NCBI GenBank assembly: GCA_015680685.1
Contig: MNCI01029388.1
Coordinates: 42,971 to 106,970 of the forward strand
DNA: 64,000 bases
Origin: Gnetum montanum
Lineage: Eukaryota > Streptophyta > Gnetopsida > Gnetales > Gnetaceae
Direction of reading: 5' to 3'
A model generated the notes under the pieces. It searched no databases, was not told the DNA's origin, and saw only the letters and a program-made list of their open reading frames with translations. This document shows positions 34,427 through 46,710 of this stretch, in pieces (the stretch's first letter is position 1; each line of letters opens with the position of its first letter). Position numbers and translations under genes: made by a program.

Positions 34427-36131
34427 TATAGTGATCAAAAATGTCAGTGGCTAGAATGGGAGCACCAAGAGGTTCATGGACACATAGCTTTGACCCCACA
34501 TACATGTGAGGGCTTGATGGAGGTAGAGATGGGATGCTCATAATGATCTTGTTGATTGAATGGGAACTTATAGAATGTAATGCTGTAACATTGTTAAGTG
34601 CTTGCATGATGTTTGCAGCATCAATGATGTCAATGGGGGTGAGCATAGTCAAGGGTTTTCCTTGAAAACAAAGATATCAATGCACAAATACATGCAAAAA
34701 TAATGAAAAAATGCAAGTAAACGCAAAAATGAGAATAAAATGCTAAAAATGCAAGGGAAGAGAGCAAGAAAGAGAGTGGCACCACCCCAAATGGGAAGAG
34801 CATAGTTAACTACAAGAATGGTGAGGAGGTACATGTTGTACAAATAAGAGTAGTAGGTAGTGTAGTCACAGTCTCAGGGTGTCCGGGCTACAAAAATTAA
34901 TGTCTATCATGAAGTTTGTGCCTACTAGGTTGGCCACTATGGTGTTTCGTGGGTTGTAGTGGTCTATAGTGGAATGCAAAGGTGCCCACCAATGTACTGG
35001 TTCTCACTTTAAACTACTCTTACCAAGAAATGCCAAAGGTGCGAACTAGAAATGACAAGTGCATTTGAGTTTTGCTAGTTGAATGCAAATTTTTCCAACC
35101 AAAACGCCCAAAATGCTTAGATGCCAATACCTAAAACATAGAATGTTGGGGTATTTATAGGGTTAGGGTTGCTATGAATTGTTGATCAAGTATCATGTGG
35201 CAGTGGGGTAGTTGGGACCATGCTAAACCAAACTATGCTCTCCACTAAACCAAATGGTGTTCTACTTGTGTGCTCCAATGGACCCTACAAGACTACCAAA
35301 CTGTGACTATGCTACCAAACTACATGTGCAAGTGTTGAGAAGATTACAATGTACCCTAAAAATGAAAAATAATGCATGTTTGAAGACTATGCTTCAGGAC
35401 TACGTTGTCCACTTTCTCAAGTGATGTCAAGCATAGGTACAATTTTAGGATAAATGGGGGATGCAAAAAGTGATAAAACTTGCTCATCCTGCTTGCTAAA
35501 GGTGCATCAAAAATTACATGGATGTCGGTGTTGCATTTTGAAGGCCTCTAGAGGTTGTTTTGCATGACTACGCTCTAGGGCATAGTCTCAATAGTTAGAC
35601 AAATTTGTCAACATCAAGTTTCTAGTTGACTACGCTTGACTATGCTCTTGAGTGTAGTCTCAACAAATAGAAGAAATTTATAAAAAATTGGGCCTTGATG
35701 CTATCTATAGTTGACTATGCTACTAAGTGTAGCCTCAACAATTAGAAAATTTTGCAAAAATGTGTTTCCATGTTGACTACACTGAGTACACTCTAAAGCA
35801 TAATCCTAGAAGTGGAGAGCATAGTCTCAATAGTTAGAAATTTTTTGCAAAACTAGTGTCTTCATGCAAACTACACTGACTACACTCTAGAATGTAGCAG
35901 GGAGTGTAGTCCCAACACTTAGAAAATTTGATAAACTGTTTCTTCCATCCCAAGCAAGCTTGATAGCTACTAGCTTGACACTTAAGAAAATTTGCAAATT
36001 TGGACTTTTATGTTGAGCGTATTTCCAGTAGTGGAGAGTGTAGTCTCAACACTTAGAAAAAATTTTCCTTCTATTGAAACTTAGACAAATTTGTAGTCGA
36101 GATGTGGTAGCCCAAATTTGGTGGTGTTTAA
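34427..36131 (-). repeat. E2 5' LTR with GACTACGCT-type palindromes
   Basis: About 1.7 kb. The left end (TATAGTGATCAAAAATG) aligns with the E1 and E3 LTR ends; the right end ggtggtgtttaa corresponds to tatggtgtttca. TATA on the minus strand at 35159-35152. In U3 (35218-36050) the motif GACTAYGCT...AGYRTAGTC recurs at roughly 70-100 bp steps, for example 35566-35589, 35631-35655, 35705-35735 and 35875-35910. The middle of the LTR no longer aligns with that of E1. Confidence 0.82.
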
Positions 36132-38481
36132 AGTCCACATCCTCTTTAGAGTACTTAGTAGCCCAATTTTTCAGTTGCTTCAAGTATAACTTGAAGCTTG
36201 ACATAATGCTTGACCAACTCATGAAGGTCAAGTAGGGGTCCTTAAAACCTATACAGAAATTCATTCAGCAACATAATGGACTGCTAAATGAAATACTATA
36301 GTCCATAGCTAAAGCCCACTTGTTATCCATTTTCAAGAAAGTAGTTAATAACTTTATCAAGTGCAAACTATACTACCTTGATCCAGTGTCTCTTTTCCAA
36401 GTGTTCTCACAAACTAAAAAAATAGAGGATGCCATGGAGGCTAGTCATGATTTGGCCTATATGGCATATAAATACTAACATACATGAAGAGACAAAGAAA
36501 AGAGCAAACAAAAAAACAGTACTATAGCAACTATAACCAAGAAAACAAAGATCATGAACCAAGGGTCAAAGGTAAATCTACCTAAGGTCCCCACCAATAA
36601 CTGAAATAACTAGGACCATTGCATTGACAAAAAATAAACATAACTTTGAAAGGTAGGACAAGTCTAAATACACTATGTTTCCATTAAAACCATTCAAGTT
36701 GCTAGACCAAATATTAAGAAGTGAGCGCATGCAACACAAACAAATGAGAAAAGTTGCCCAAAAGAAACACAAGCAACTATGAAAAATAACCAAAGATTCC
36801 ATTTGGGCAACGAATGATGATCCCTAGTTGCCTAGGTACTTCAAGCTAGACTACTTCTGTCATTATCATCAACTACTTGGTCATGACATAGACTTCTACC
36901 TTGCGTTGAAGGATGACATAAAAAGAATGATAGATAAGGGGGAACTGGTCTTAAATGCTTCTAATCCAATTTGGCTACAAAACTAGTTGATGCACATCTA
37001 CAAAGATCCATTGAACGATAATGTTATTTTAGCATTCAATATTAATTACAATCAAAGACTTGCAAGAGAAGCATTTGTGATCCAAGTATCCCTCTATAAT
37101 GAAAAGACTTCTTTAGCTTCCCATAGCTCAAGATCCCCCTTCATTATGAGAGTACCATAATGAATGCCTCTGAGGAAACCTTTTGTCATCAAGTTCTCCC
37201 AACCCAAATAGCTATAGCCAAAACAACTACACAATGAAACCCTATGGTGGCCAATTCTACTGCTTCTTCCTTATAGCCAATAGCTGACAACCAAAAAACT
37301 ATAGCCAAATAAGGGAAGTTGTATAAGCAAAAACATTATAACAAGGGAGACAAGCATACAAAGGCATGAAAGAAAGTGGATCCACTAAAGCACACTCCCA
37401 TATTATTTGTACCCATGACCTCCTCTACCCCAACCTCTTCAACTAACAAGCCACAGGAGGATACCAAACCTCACAACCAAAACAACAAGGAAGAGCTAAA
37501 ATATCCAAAGCCTAAAGAAAAAGTTTACATTTTGGTATGCATGGAGGAAGTAAAGAAAAACTGAGGTGAAAGGCTCGCAGGCAATGATAGAAACTTCCTT
37601 AGTGCAATGGACAAATTCAAGCAATCCCTCAAGCAAGAAACACATGATCCTAAGCTTGTATGACCTAATCATGACTTCCACCACACATCGTGAGGCACTA
37701 GTTAAAATGTTTATCTCCACACCCATTAGTGAGTATATTATCGCTAATGAGGAAGCCATTCATGTAGTGATGATTCCTTCCTCACCAAGGGAGGAGAAGT
37801 CAACATTCTTAACATATGGCCTGTTTATTCATATGGCCTGTGACTATGACCTGTTTATTCATAACCATATGTATAGGACAATTTAAAATACATCAAGTGC
37901 ATGTTGATGATGGATCTACAACCAATGTCATCCCATGCACCATCATTGAACACTTTGGCTTAATTGAGCAAGTACAACCTACAACCATCATAACTCTTAA
38001 ATCCTTCAATGGATTAAGAGTTTACATCAAGGGGTCTATCTCCTTGGATTTTGTAACTAGAGAATAATTCCCTACAATCACAGACTTCATAGTGGGGGAA
38101 GAGACACTAGGGTTCAACCTGATCATGGAAAGATCTTAGTTTGCTCAATTATTAGCTATGTCCTTGCCCATCCATCAAGAAATTCACATGCCTTACAAGG
38201 GAGGTGAAATCATCATTCATGGTGATAACATAGCTTCCCTAGCAGTCAACAGTGTAGACATAGAACAAGGGTTCAAAGTGAAGCTTCAAGAAGAAGCTCC
38301 TACCCATGAAGAGCAAAAATCCAAGATAGCTAATGATGACAACGATAGGCAATGGGGTACATTATGGGATGAGCTTCCTTTTAACATTGTAAGTGAAGGG
38401 GATAGTGAATACAAGCTTGCATAGAATAGGCCTTACTCACTCCTTAATCTTGCAAAGATTAGGAAGAATCTACATAGGTGA
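36132..38481 (+). pseudogene. gag-pro: E5 gag-protease, 5' truncated
   Basis: Enters in gag (reading frame shared with E3: LLKQFKYNLKLDIMLDQLM-like around 36165-36220). The zinc-knuckle region near 36840-36920 reads YFKLDYFCHYHQLLGHDIDF then ALKDDIKRMIDKGELVL, a decayed CxxHxxxGHDTxxC form typical of Tat gag. Protease at about 37890-38160 has VDDGSTTNVIPCTIIEHFGL and GFNLIMERS; the C-terminal region runs to NLHR, TGA at 38481. A 36-bp near repeat at 37820-37865 (ATGGCCTGTTTATTCATA type) sits before protease. Dead by several stops. Confidence 0.8.
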
Positions 38482-38674
38482 AGTTCACCTTAATCTTCCC
38501 ATGCCCCTCCAACATACAGCCTTCCTTTTCATTTGTATTTTATTATATCTTTGTTATTTTATGCACGTAGCCTATGCATGTAACCTAAGTTTTTTTGAAT
38601 TTTTGCCTATTTACTATAGCCTTCTTATGATTGAAAAAAAATCCTTATAAATATATGTCTCTTTCACATCTCAT

Positions 38675-38890
38675 CCACTAAGACATTAAACTAGAATTAT
38701 TGTCTGCTAAGACATTAAATTGGCATTAATGTCCACTAAGACATTAAACTACCATTATCATCTTCTAAGATGTTAAATTGGCACTATGGTCCACCAAGAC
38801 CTTAAACTAGAGTTATGGCCCATCATGGCCTTAAACTGACAACATAGCCATAATTTTGCAATATAACATGTGCCCATGATGGCCTAAAAC
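38675..38890. repeat. Minisatellite array of E5 (reverse orientation)
   Basis: About six units; the reverse complement reads GTTTAATGTCTTAGTGGAC and CAGTTTAAGGCCATGATGGG. Inverted with respect to the other arrays, exactly as expected because E5 is on the plus strand. It lies between protease and the aORF tail. Confidence 0.8.
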
Positions 38891-39203
38891 TAGCAAACAT
38901 CTTGCTTATTTTGACACTTCTATTTTTCAATTAGTCATTAAATTTTATAATCAAAAACATAAACATAGCCATTTTCAATGTTTACAACATCTACAACATT
39001 CACTACTACTATAAATGGATATGGCTAGAATAAAATCAAAATTTAAATTTAAAGTTAAAATGTCCATAACATACATAGCCACGGCCACATTGTGTGGCAA
39101 AAATGTTAAAGAATAACAACCATCTATAACATAGTCTTGGCTAATCATAGCCACCAACATGAAAACAAAAACAAATATCCAACAAGCTAACTAAAGGAGG
39201 CTA

Positions 39204-39278
39204 CTACGTGGCATCTAGAGGAAGAAGTGATGGGTCATTCCCACCCTCACTATTGGGGCTGCCAATGTCTCCTAAGGC
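39204..39278 (-). pseudogene. aORF-D of E5, last exon only
   Basis: On the minus strand: acceptor ...gcattctag, then ALGDIGSPNSEGGNDPSLLP and a TAG stop. It is nearly the same as the last exon of aORF-C (50202-50323). The rest of the gene is deleted; the next sequence is intron-1 repeat. Confidence 0.8.
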
Positions 39279-39289
39279 CTAGAATGCAA

Positions 39290-39700
39290 TAACATATCAT
39301 AGCCAAAATCATAACTCAAAACAAAAACATTATGACCAATTAGAATTTCTTAACAAGTTTGGAAAATATCCTAGTCAAAGGTAAAAGTAGCCTTTATAAA
39401 AAGCTCTAAGGTGTTGCCTAAATTAGCCTAATAAATTCCACAAAAATAAAAAAGCATTATTACAACCTTTTAAAGCAAAGACATTATGGCCAATTGGAAT
39501 TACTTAACAAACTTAGACAAAATCCTAGTCAAAGGTGAAATTAGCCTCTATAAAAATCTCTAAGATGTTTATCTAAATTAACCTAAGTAATTCCATAAGA
39601 AAACATTATTACAACCTTGCATAACCTTACATCATGACCAATTTGAATTTCTTAGCAAATTTAGAAAAAACTTCCTAAGTTAAAAGTGAAATTTGCCTCT
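39290..39700 (-). repeat. aORF intron-1 tandem repeats of E5 (about 130 bp, three units)
   Basis: Units start at about 39325, 39480 and 39615 (cattatgaccaatt.gaattt). The reverse complement matches intron 1 of aORF-C at 46430-46710, which has two units. They are joined directly to E3 RT sequence at about 39700, with short shared sequence (atccatccat-aagg). Confidence 0.75.
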
Positions 39701-39704
39701 ATAA

Positions 39705-40431
39705 AAAATCCATCCATAAAGGACAACAAGGCATGTCTGATTGTAGTATCAATAAGTTGATCAATACTAGGCAAAGGGAACTCATCCTTAATAGTTGCTT
39801 TATTTAGGTCTTGAAAATCAATGAAAATACAGATACTCCCATTTTTCTTAGGGACTACCACTATGTTGGATACATATTCTAGGTAATTGACTACTAATGA
39901 AACCTACTTGGTAGATCTTTGAGATTTCATCACAAATTAACAAAGCCAAATCAAGTCTGATATTGTACACTTTTTGATTACTAGTCTAATGTTAGGGTAC
40001 AGTATGATGTTGTGTTGGACTAGATGTGGATCTAGGCTTAGCATATCTTCATATAACCAGGCAAATGGCTTAATGTTATTCTATAATACTTTGGTGATGT
40101 ATTGAACACATTGAGGCTCTAGTGAGGAACTTAGTTTAAGGGTCTTCTCCTTACCATTGTGTGTTGTGATAGGAACCTCAACCAAAGAGTCATTAGTTAT
40201 GTCTCCTACTTCTAAGTCAAGGGCTTTGACTAGGTTTTCAGGCCATTCTAGAGGTTTCTCTTTTGAGGCTATGTGGTCTACAAGACTCTTAGGCTTACGA
40301 TCTAGGCAATCAGGGTCAATACACCAGTTAATATCATCATGAGGTCCATGTAGACACAAAGGCAAACTAATTTTCTCCTAGGTACTCAGACTTTGATCTT
40401 GCATGCCAACCAAAAGCATATTAAGTGGCAC
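39705..40431 (-). pseudogene. pol: E3 RT ORF, N-terminal part
   Basis: Homologous to the start of the E1 pol: ALDLEVGDITNDSLVEVPIT (about 40230), then the AW-Y-DM--LDPHL-type segment, and MVVPKKNGSICIFIDFQDLN (about 39861) and KATIKDEFPLPSIDQLIDTT. The frame is cut at about 39705, before the catalytic YxDD, by the fusion with E5. A candidate splice acceptor acctag/gtgcc lies at 40432. Confidence 0.82.
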
Positions 40432-40548
40432 CTAGGTAAAAGTAAATAAATAATGTTAAAATGCCATAAAACACATGCAAATCTAATGAAATCAAGGCCA
40501 TTCGAGGTCATCAAGGAGATAAGGTTAATTTAGAGAACTACAATAGAG

Positions 40549-40549
40549 N
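40549..40549. other. Assembly join (N) with duplicated flank
   Basis: 46 bp at 40503-40548 are repeated exactly at 40550-40595, just upstream (sense) of the E3 RT ORF. Confidence 0.9.
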
Positions 40550-40639
40550 CGAGGTCATCAAGGAGATAAGGTTAATTTAGAGAACTACAATAGAGGTGAA
40601 CAAAGATTACATAAATGTCAAATAAGAGGAAGTATAAGG

Positions 40640-40735
40640 CCACAATTTTGGCAATTTTAGGCCTTAGTGGGCTATGATGCTAGTTTAGAGTCTTGGTGGA
40701 CTATGATGCTAGTTTAAGGCCTTAGGGGGCCATGA
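40640..40735. repeat. Minisatellite array b of E3 (upstream of RT)
   Basis: Three clear units, the best being GCTAGTTTAAGGCCTTAGGG followed by GGCC. Same place and orientation as array b of E1. Confidence 0.82.
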
Positions 40736-41089
40736 TGATATGGTGTTAAATGATGGTTAGGGAAGGTCAAACTCCACTATTCAATACTATTTAAAGACCA
40801 AAAATGTAAATATAGATGTAATAAGACAAAAAACAAACATATCAGGCTTTATAAAGGCCATAGAAGGTTAACAAGTCTAGCAAGGTAACATAAGTCCAAA
40901 AATAAGCCAAAACATTACGTAATAAGGAAAAAATCAAGTAAAATAGGTTATATATGATAAAATTTGGTTAATATAGGGTAAAAATGATTAGGTTTTTCTA
41001 GTTTTAGTCCTTAGTGGAATATGTTTTGAGGCTACAAGGTTCTTAGATGAGTTCAAGCATCAATCAAGACTGTTTAGACCCAAAAATCA

Positions 41090-44000
41090 AGTATTTTGAG
41101 GCTTCCATGTTGGGCTTAGTGTGGAAATAGGGATCCTTAGTGTGGAAAATAAGGAAAATAGGATTTGGGATGCTCAAAGATCAAATATTTAGGTTCCAAG
41201 ACCTTCCCAAGGTAGCGTTGGTTCAAATCCATCAAAATTGGGTAGTTTAGAGGTTTGTAAATGCCAAAAAGTAGGTTCTAAAGCCTTCCCCCCTTGTTTC
41301 CATGCTAGCTAGCATTGAAAAAATGGGGTTTAGAATGGAGAATCAAAGTTAAAGAAAAAACAATTTCAAATACAATAAAAAAGGTAGCTAGAGTCTAGAT
41401 TTGGAACTTGTGCATCTTCTAGCTTCATTCTGAGGCAATTTGAGGTAATTTTGAGCGTGAATAGGTGTCAAAATGGCCTTCCCATTTTTTCCATGCTAAG
41501 CATAGTATCCTTAGCATGGGAAAATAGGGGGACACTTTTTTTATGGATTCAAAGTGATTTAGGGGCACTTTGACCAAGTTTCTAGTCCCCTAGGATTGTA
41601 GCCTTCGATTTTAGAAGTTTCTGGCATGTTTGAAGGCTATTTAAGGGCACTTATGGTCTTCCCCAATATTTACATGCTAGGGGAGTTACTCTATCATGGA
41701 ATAATTGGTGGAATGAATTTTGAAGGTTGGAATGACGTCAGATAGAAAAAATCTTGAGGCTATAACATCCTATGCTTCTCTAATGTAGATATTTGGCTTC
41801 CAGGAGTTCCATCTTGTCTCCAAATGTAGAAAAGTAGCTTTTCCCCATTTTTTTTCACGATGGGAAAGCTAATCTAGTGTGGAAGAAGTAAGAATTATAG
41901 ATCTAAGGTAATTCAAGTCATAATCAATTGTGCGTGTTACCTCCTAGAGTTACTAGGATTAAGGCCTATGGATCCATGCCAAAATTTAGTAGTTTTGGAT
42001 ATCCCTAAGTGGTTTTTTAGCTTCCCATCTTTTTTCCATGCTGGGGATGGAGAGCTCAAAATAGATAACTAGGTGAAACCACTTTTTTTCCAACTTGGAT
42101 CAGTCTTGTGAAGTTTAAGGGCTCCAATGGCTATTGCTAGGATTCTAGAGTGCATGAAAGATCATTTAATATCATTCTGAGGTGTTTTGAATCTTCTGAT
42201 AAGTTTTACCTTGAGTTTTCATGTTGAGGATACTATCATCAACATGGAAAAATTGGTTCCCATTGTGAAAGAACCATGCAACTTAGATCTAGGCCAAGTT
42301 TAACCTCACTCATTTGTGCATGTCAGCTTTCAGGGCTACTAGGGTTAAGGACTAGGATTTGGTGTTAAATTTTGATCATTTTGGGTATTTATAATGCGTT
42401 TTTGGGCTTTCCCCTTTTTTCCACAATGGGATTAGGATGCTCAGCATGGAAAATAAGGGTGATCAATTTTTGGCCTTCTAACATCAATTTCTTAAAGTCT
42501 AAAGGCTCCAAAAAATGTTGGTAGGATCCTAAAACACATGCAAGTTTAGTTAATGTTGTTTTGAGATAGTTATGGATCCTAAATTGGTATCCCCCTTGAT
42601 TTCCATGTTGAGAAGCATGGATAAGAATATTATTAGCATGGAGAAACCATAAAACTTAGATCTAGCCTGGTTTTGACTTCAATCAACCATCCATGCTAGC
42701 CTCGAGAACTGCTAGGGTTGAAGACTAGGGTTTGGAGTCAAAATTGGTTAGTTTATAGGTTTTCAAAGTAGGTTTTGCACTTCCTCTTCTTTTTCCATGC
42801 TAAGGATAGTATGCCCAATGTGGATAATTAGAGGGAAATATATTTTTATCCTTTTGCATCATTTTTGTCTATGCATGTAGGTCCTTAAGGTTACTAGTGA
42901 TAATGCTCAATGCCTAGTATCAAAATTTTCTTGTTTTGAAGGTTGGTGAGTGGTTTTTTGGATTCCACACTTTTTCCACACTAGAGTATCCATGGGGAGG
43001 CTTTTGATCATTTTTTGTCACTTTCGGTCATGCATCCTGGCTTCTAAGGTTGTTAGCATTAATTTTTGATGCTTGATGTTAAAATTTGGTTGTTTCAAGG
43101 ATCACTAGGCATTTTCTAAGCTTCCCCTCCTTTTTCCATGCTAGGGCTTCCATGATTAATGTGGAAAATTGGGGGCAAAGCTTTTGGATAATTTTTGATC
43201 ACTTTTGAACATGCATGTAGGCCTCTAAGGTTGTTGGCGTTGATTGCTAATGCTTGATGTCAAAATTTGGTTGTTTCAAGGGTCACAAGATATTTGTTTG
43301 GCCTCCACTCCCCACCCCCACCATCCCCTTCCTTTTCCATGTAGGGGCTTCCATTCTTAGCGTGGAAAGTTGGGGGGAAATTATTTTAATCATTTTTTAT
43401 CACTTTCGATCATGCATATAGGTTTCTAATGCTGCTAGCATTGATTGTTGATGCTTGATGTTAAAATTTGGCTTTTTCAAGGGTTATTAGGTAATTTTTG
43501 GGCTTCCCATTTTTTTCATGTTGAGGCTACCATGCTTAGCATGGAAAATTGGAGAAAAATATTTTTGGCCCTTTTATGGTCAATATGGCTATGCATGAAT
43601 ATCCATAGGATTGCTAATGTTGGCCATCAGTGCCTATGTTCAAGATCTAATCATGTTGAAGGCTGTGAGGGGGTTTTTAGGCTTCCCCATTTCCATCCAT
43701 GTTAAGGGTGGAAGGCTTAATGTGGAAGAGGTATTCCTCAATGAAGAAACTCAGATCTAGGCCAAATTGATAGTTTATTGACCATGCATGTCAAGCTCAA
43801 GGTTTGCTAGTGTCAATGATCAATGCTAGGTGTCAAGATTTGATAATTTGAAGGCTTTTAAGTGCCTCATGCAATCTCTCCCCTTTCTTCCACGCTGGCC
43901 AAGATGGCCCTAGCATGGATGAGAGAATGATGGTAGTTTTTTTCCATATTTGACCACTTTTGGAACTTTTGGAAGCTCCAGAGTGTTCTGGCAGGGTCTA

Positions 44001-44490
44001 CAAGCATCTAGAAATGGTCATTAGGTCATCAATTTAGGTTATTTTTTACTTCCCCGCATCTATCCATGTTGAGTATGAGAGGCTCAATGTGGAAGAAGCC
44101 TCCACCAATGTGGAGAACACCAAATCCTATATTTCAACCTGTTTTGACCAGTTTTGGTGGAATTCCGAGGTTGATGGAGATGCTTGGAGGGGTTTTAGGT
44201 CATGTGGGGTCCACTTTGGGGTAAAACCTGTGCTAGATGAATATTGGGAGATAAGAGTGAATGGTAGACCCCTTTTTCCATGCTAGGCACTATTACCCCA
44301 ACATGGAAATCCATGGTGTTTAGCCTTGCTTATGTCTTACCCAATTTTGAAAATCTGGGGTTGAAAAAGCCTGGTTTGGATTACTAAAAATAGAAAAATA
44401 TTTGTAATTCTAATGAATTTGTAAAATAATAGACATGTTTCCACATTAGGCATGGTATTCCCAGTGTGGATGCATTTACGTTTGTCATAT
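41090..44490. repeat. Tandem array, about 19 units of ~183 bp, upstream of aORF-C
   Basis: A landmark dyad, TTTTCCATGCTAGG...CTTAGCATGGAAAA, recurs near 41105, 41290, 41470, 41660, 41840, 42030, 42210, 42410, 42590, 42780, 42965, 43125, 43320, 43500, 43680, 43880, 44050, 44270 and 44435. The sequence between dyads also aligns in the better units (43020-43460: atgcatgtaggcctctaagg, then gatgttaaaatttggtt). Units are strongly diverged. No gene is seen within it. It lies directly 5' of the plus-strand aORF-C, and E1 has only about 250 bp at this place. Confidence 0.82.
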
Positions 44491-44699
44491 TGTTTTAAGT
44501 GCCAAAATTGATAAAATAATCTTAGTGTTGATGCAAGTTTTGGTCAAGAGTGCAAGTGTAGGTTGGGGCCCACAATCCAAAAATTGAAATTTTTGAAAAT
44601 TGAAGTTGTTTCCCATCCAAAACCAATGTGAACTAGACTTTCTCCCTTTGAAGTTATGATGCATTGAATTGGTAGCTGGGGTTCCAAGGTGTGCATTTA

Positions 44700-44907
44700 G
44701 GTTTTAGATGAGTTTTATATATCAAATTTTACAAGTTTTGATCTCAAATATCATTCTACAACAATAGCACATTGGAGGAGAGCTTTGATAGAGGTTTTTG
44801 TGGCAAAAAAAATCAATTCTTAGTGTGGAATCCTCCCACCTTCCTCATAGCTAGCGTTGATCTCTCATCCTCTTTAGTTTCCAACCATTCCCAACATTGA
44901 GCCTACC
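44700..44907 (+). promoter_or_regulatory. Candidate promoter of aORF-C
   Basis: TATATATC at 44715-44722 is about 190 bp before the ATG of aORF-C. It is weaker than the aORF-B TATA box and is placed here by analogy with E1. Confidence 0.35.
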
Positions 44908-46169
44908 ATGGCACCAAAGAAACATGGAGGAAAGAGTAAAAACCAAGTGATTAAAAAGATGGATGAACATGCTTAGGAGCTAGAAGAGGTACCCACATCA
45001 TCTCCATCCAAGCTTCTTTTGTTACTACTCCAAGGTAGGCAATTCTACCTATTTTTTCTTTTGTTTCTTGTGGTTTTTTCTAGTTTTTTGCTTCTTATAT
45101 GTTAAGGTCATTTTTTAAGATCTACTTTGGTGGAGTTATTAAAATAGAATTTTGATGAAATCACACGTCCTATTTTGGTTGCTTCAATGCATATCTATAG
45201 TTGTTTCATTGCTTTGATATTCATAGATTTGATTTTGAAAATAGGGCTTACTATTTCATGCTTTTTTCTTCAAATTTTGGGGTGTGGCCATTTTTTTTAG
45301 ATCTAGGCCTTAGGATTCATAAAAATTAAATTTAACTCTATTATTTTGATGTGAATTTTAATGGCTTTCAATTTTTTTGGCTATTTTGACTATTTGCATG
45401 GCCATATGAAATCTAGGTTTTGAGGTTTTTGAAGTTTTAGCACAAAAAAGCAAGCAATGTTATGTATTTTTTCTTGGTAGAACGGTTGTAAATTTGTAAA
45501 ATTGAAGCTTATAAGTTTGTAGGCCTTCATTTAAGATTTTTGATGGCTATTATCCTATTTAATTTAACCTTGAAACAAAGAAGCTAACATTGTGTAGTTA
45601 GGTTGTTTGTGCTACTTTTGTAATTTTATGTAATTTTGTGAGTTACTTCTAAGGAAATGGAAAAGGTTTTGGTTATTTTCTATTTATTGCTATGTAGGCA
45701 TTGGCTTTAGCTTTCCAATGGAGGTGAAATTACTCTGACTGGATTTTAAAAAAAAAATTCTATGAATTTTTACTAAGTGTGTGTAATAAGGATATTTGTG
45801 CCATTTTCAGATTATTGCCCAAATTGACAAAATGTTTTATGCATAAACAGAAAAGGTTTTGAATTATTTCTAAGAATGGATGATTAGGGCTCAATTTAAT
45901 CTTTCAAATGGTGATGGAATCACTTTGTTTCAAGCTCAAATGAATTTTTTGGCTATGGCTATGTGAACAAGGCAAAAATCATGGTTGTAGTGCATTAACC
46001 ATTTGGAAATAGAAGTGGTTGATATGTATAACTTATGTTTTTCTTTTGTGAACATGTAAAATTAATGCTTAATTTTGCCTTTTTAAGAAGAGTAAAAGCT
46101 TTTTCTATTTTAAATAAGCTTTTACTATGGCTACATGACGTTTTCTAAGTTTATTATGCTTTTTGTGCA

Positions 46170-46375
46170 TAGCTTAGATGATTTTCCTAGATTTATGCAT
46201 GCTTTGCATAATTTAGGTGTTTTTCCTAAACTTATTCTTACTTTTTATAAATTTATGCATAATGCAGATGCTATTTTCTGAATTTATGCATAACTTACAT
46301 GTTTGTTTTTAAAATTTATGCATAATTGAGATGCTTCTTCTAAATTTATGCATAATTTAGACTAAGACATAGTTT
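46170..46375. repeat. Short tandem repeats with TTATGCATAA dyads in aORF-C intron 1
   Basis: Six or so units of about 35 bp, aatttatgcataattyaga(t)g plus ttttctaa, each with the palindrome TTATGCATAA. Confidence 0.7.
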
Positions 46376-46429
46376 TGTGCTATGAAATTTTGGCTATAAA
46401 GGCAATAAAATATGGTTATAATGCTTTTA

Positions 46430-46710
46430 TGGATTTTCTTAAGCTAATTTAGAGAAACATCTAAGAGATTTTTATAGAGGCTAATTTCACTTTTGAATTA
46501 GGAAGTTTTTTCTAAATTTGCTAAGAAATTCCAATTGGTCATGATGTAAGGTTATGCAAGGTTGTAATAATGTTTTCTTATGGAATTAGTTAGGCTAATT
46601 TAGATAAACATATTAGATCTTTTTATAGAGGCTAATTTCACTTTTGACTAGGATTTTTTATCTAAGTTTGTTAAGTAATTTCAATTAGTCATAATGTTTT
46701 TGTGTTTTGC
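46430..46710. repeat. aORF-C intron-1 tandem repeat (about 150 bp, two units)
   Basis: Two units with ttttatagaggctaatttca at about 46469 and 46621 and aattccaattggtcatgatg / aatttcaattagtcataatg. The same repeat is present in E5 (39290-39700) in three units. Confidence 0.78.

Larger units (their letters stand above)
1..36131 (-). mobile_element. E2: Tat-like Ty3/Gypsy element, partial, split by E1
   Basis: The element runs on the minus strand, with its 5' LTR at 34427-36131, leader at 33796-34426, gag-protease at 30040-33795, a minisatellite at about 29490-29745 and an antisense aORF. The aORF is in two pieces, 1-2304 and 28991-29288, because E1 inserted into it; rejoining the pieces restores one reading frame. 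RT, integrase and the 3' LTR would lie left of base 1, outside the window. The right end (gtttaa at 36131) abuts the middle of the gag of E5, so E2 inserted into E5; the second target copy lies outside the window. The Tat-like assignment rests on its homology to E1, which has the Tat-diagnostic archaeal-type RNase H. Confidence 0.85.
36132..39700 (+). mobile_element. E5: Tat-like element fragment, plus strand
   Basis: Begins inside gag where E2 inserted, then protease (stop 38481), reverse-oriented minisatellite (38675-38890), the 3' end of an antisense aORF (39204-39278, minus strand) and aORF intron-1 repeats (39290-39700), then a break into E3 of opposite orientation. The sequence is closer to E3 than to E1 or E2: the last aORF exon and 3' flank match 50570-50200 in reverse complement. 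Confidence 0.8.

Noticed and set aside
41090-44490. Centromeric satellite
   Set aside because: The array is inside E3, between RT and the aORF, with strongly diverged units; nothing else indicates a centromere.
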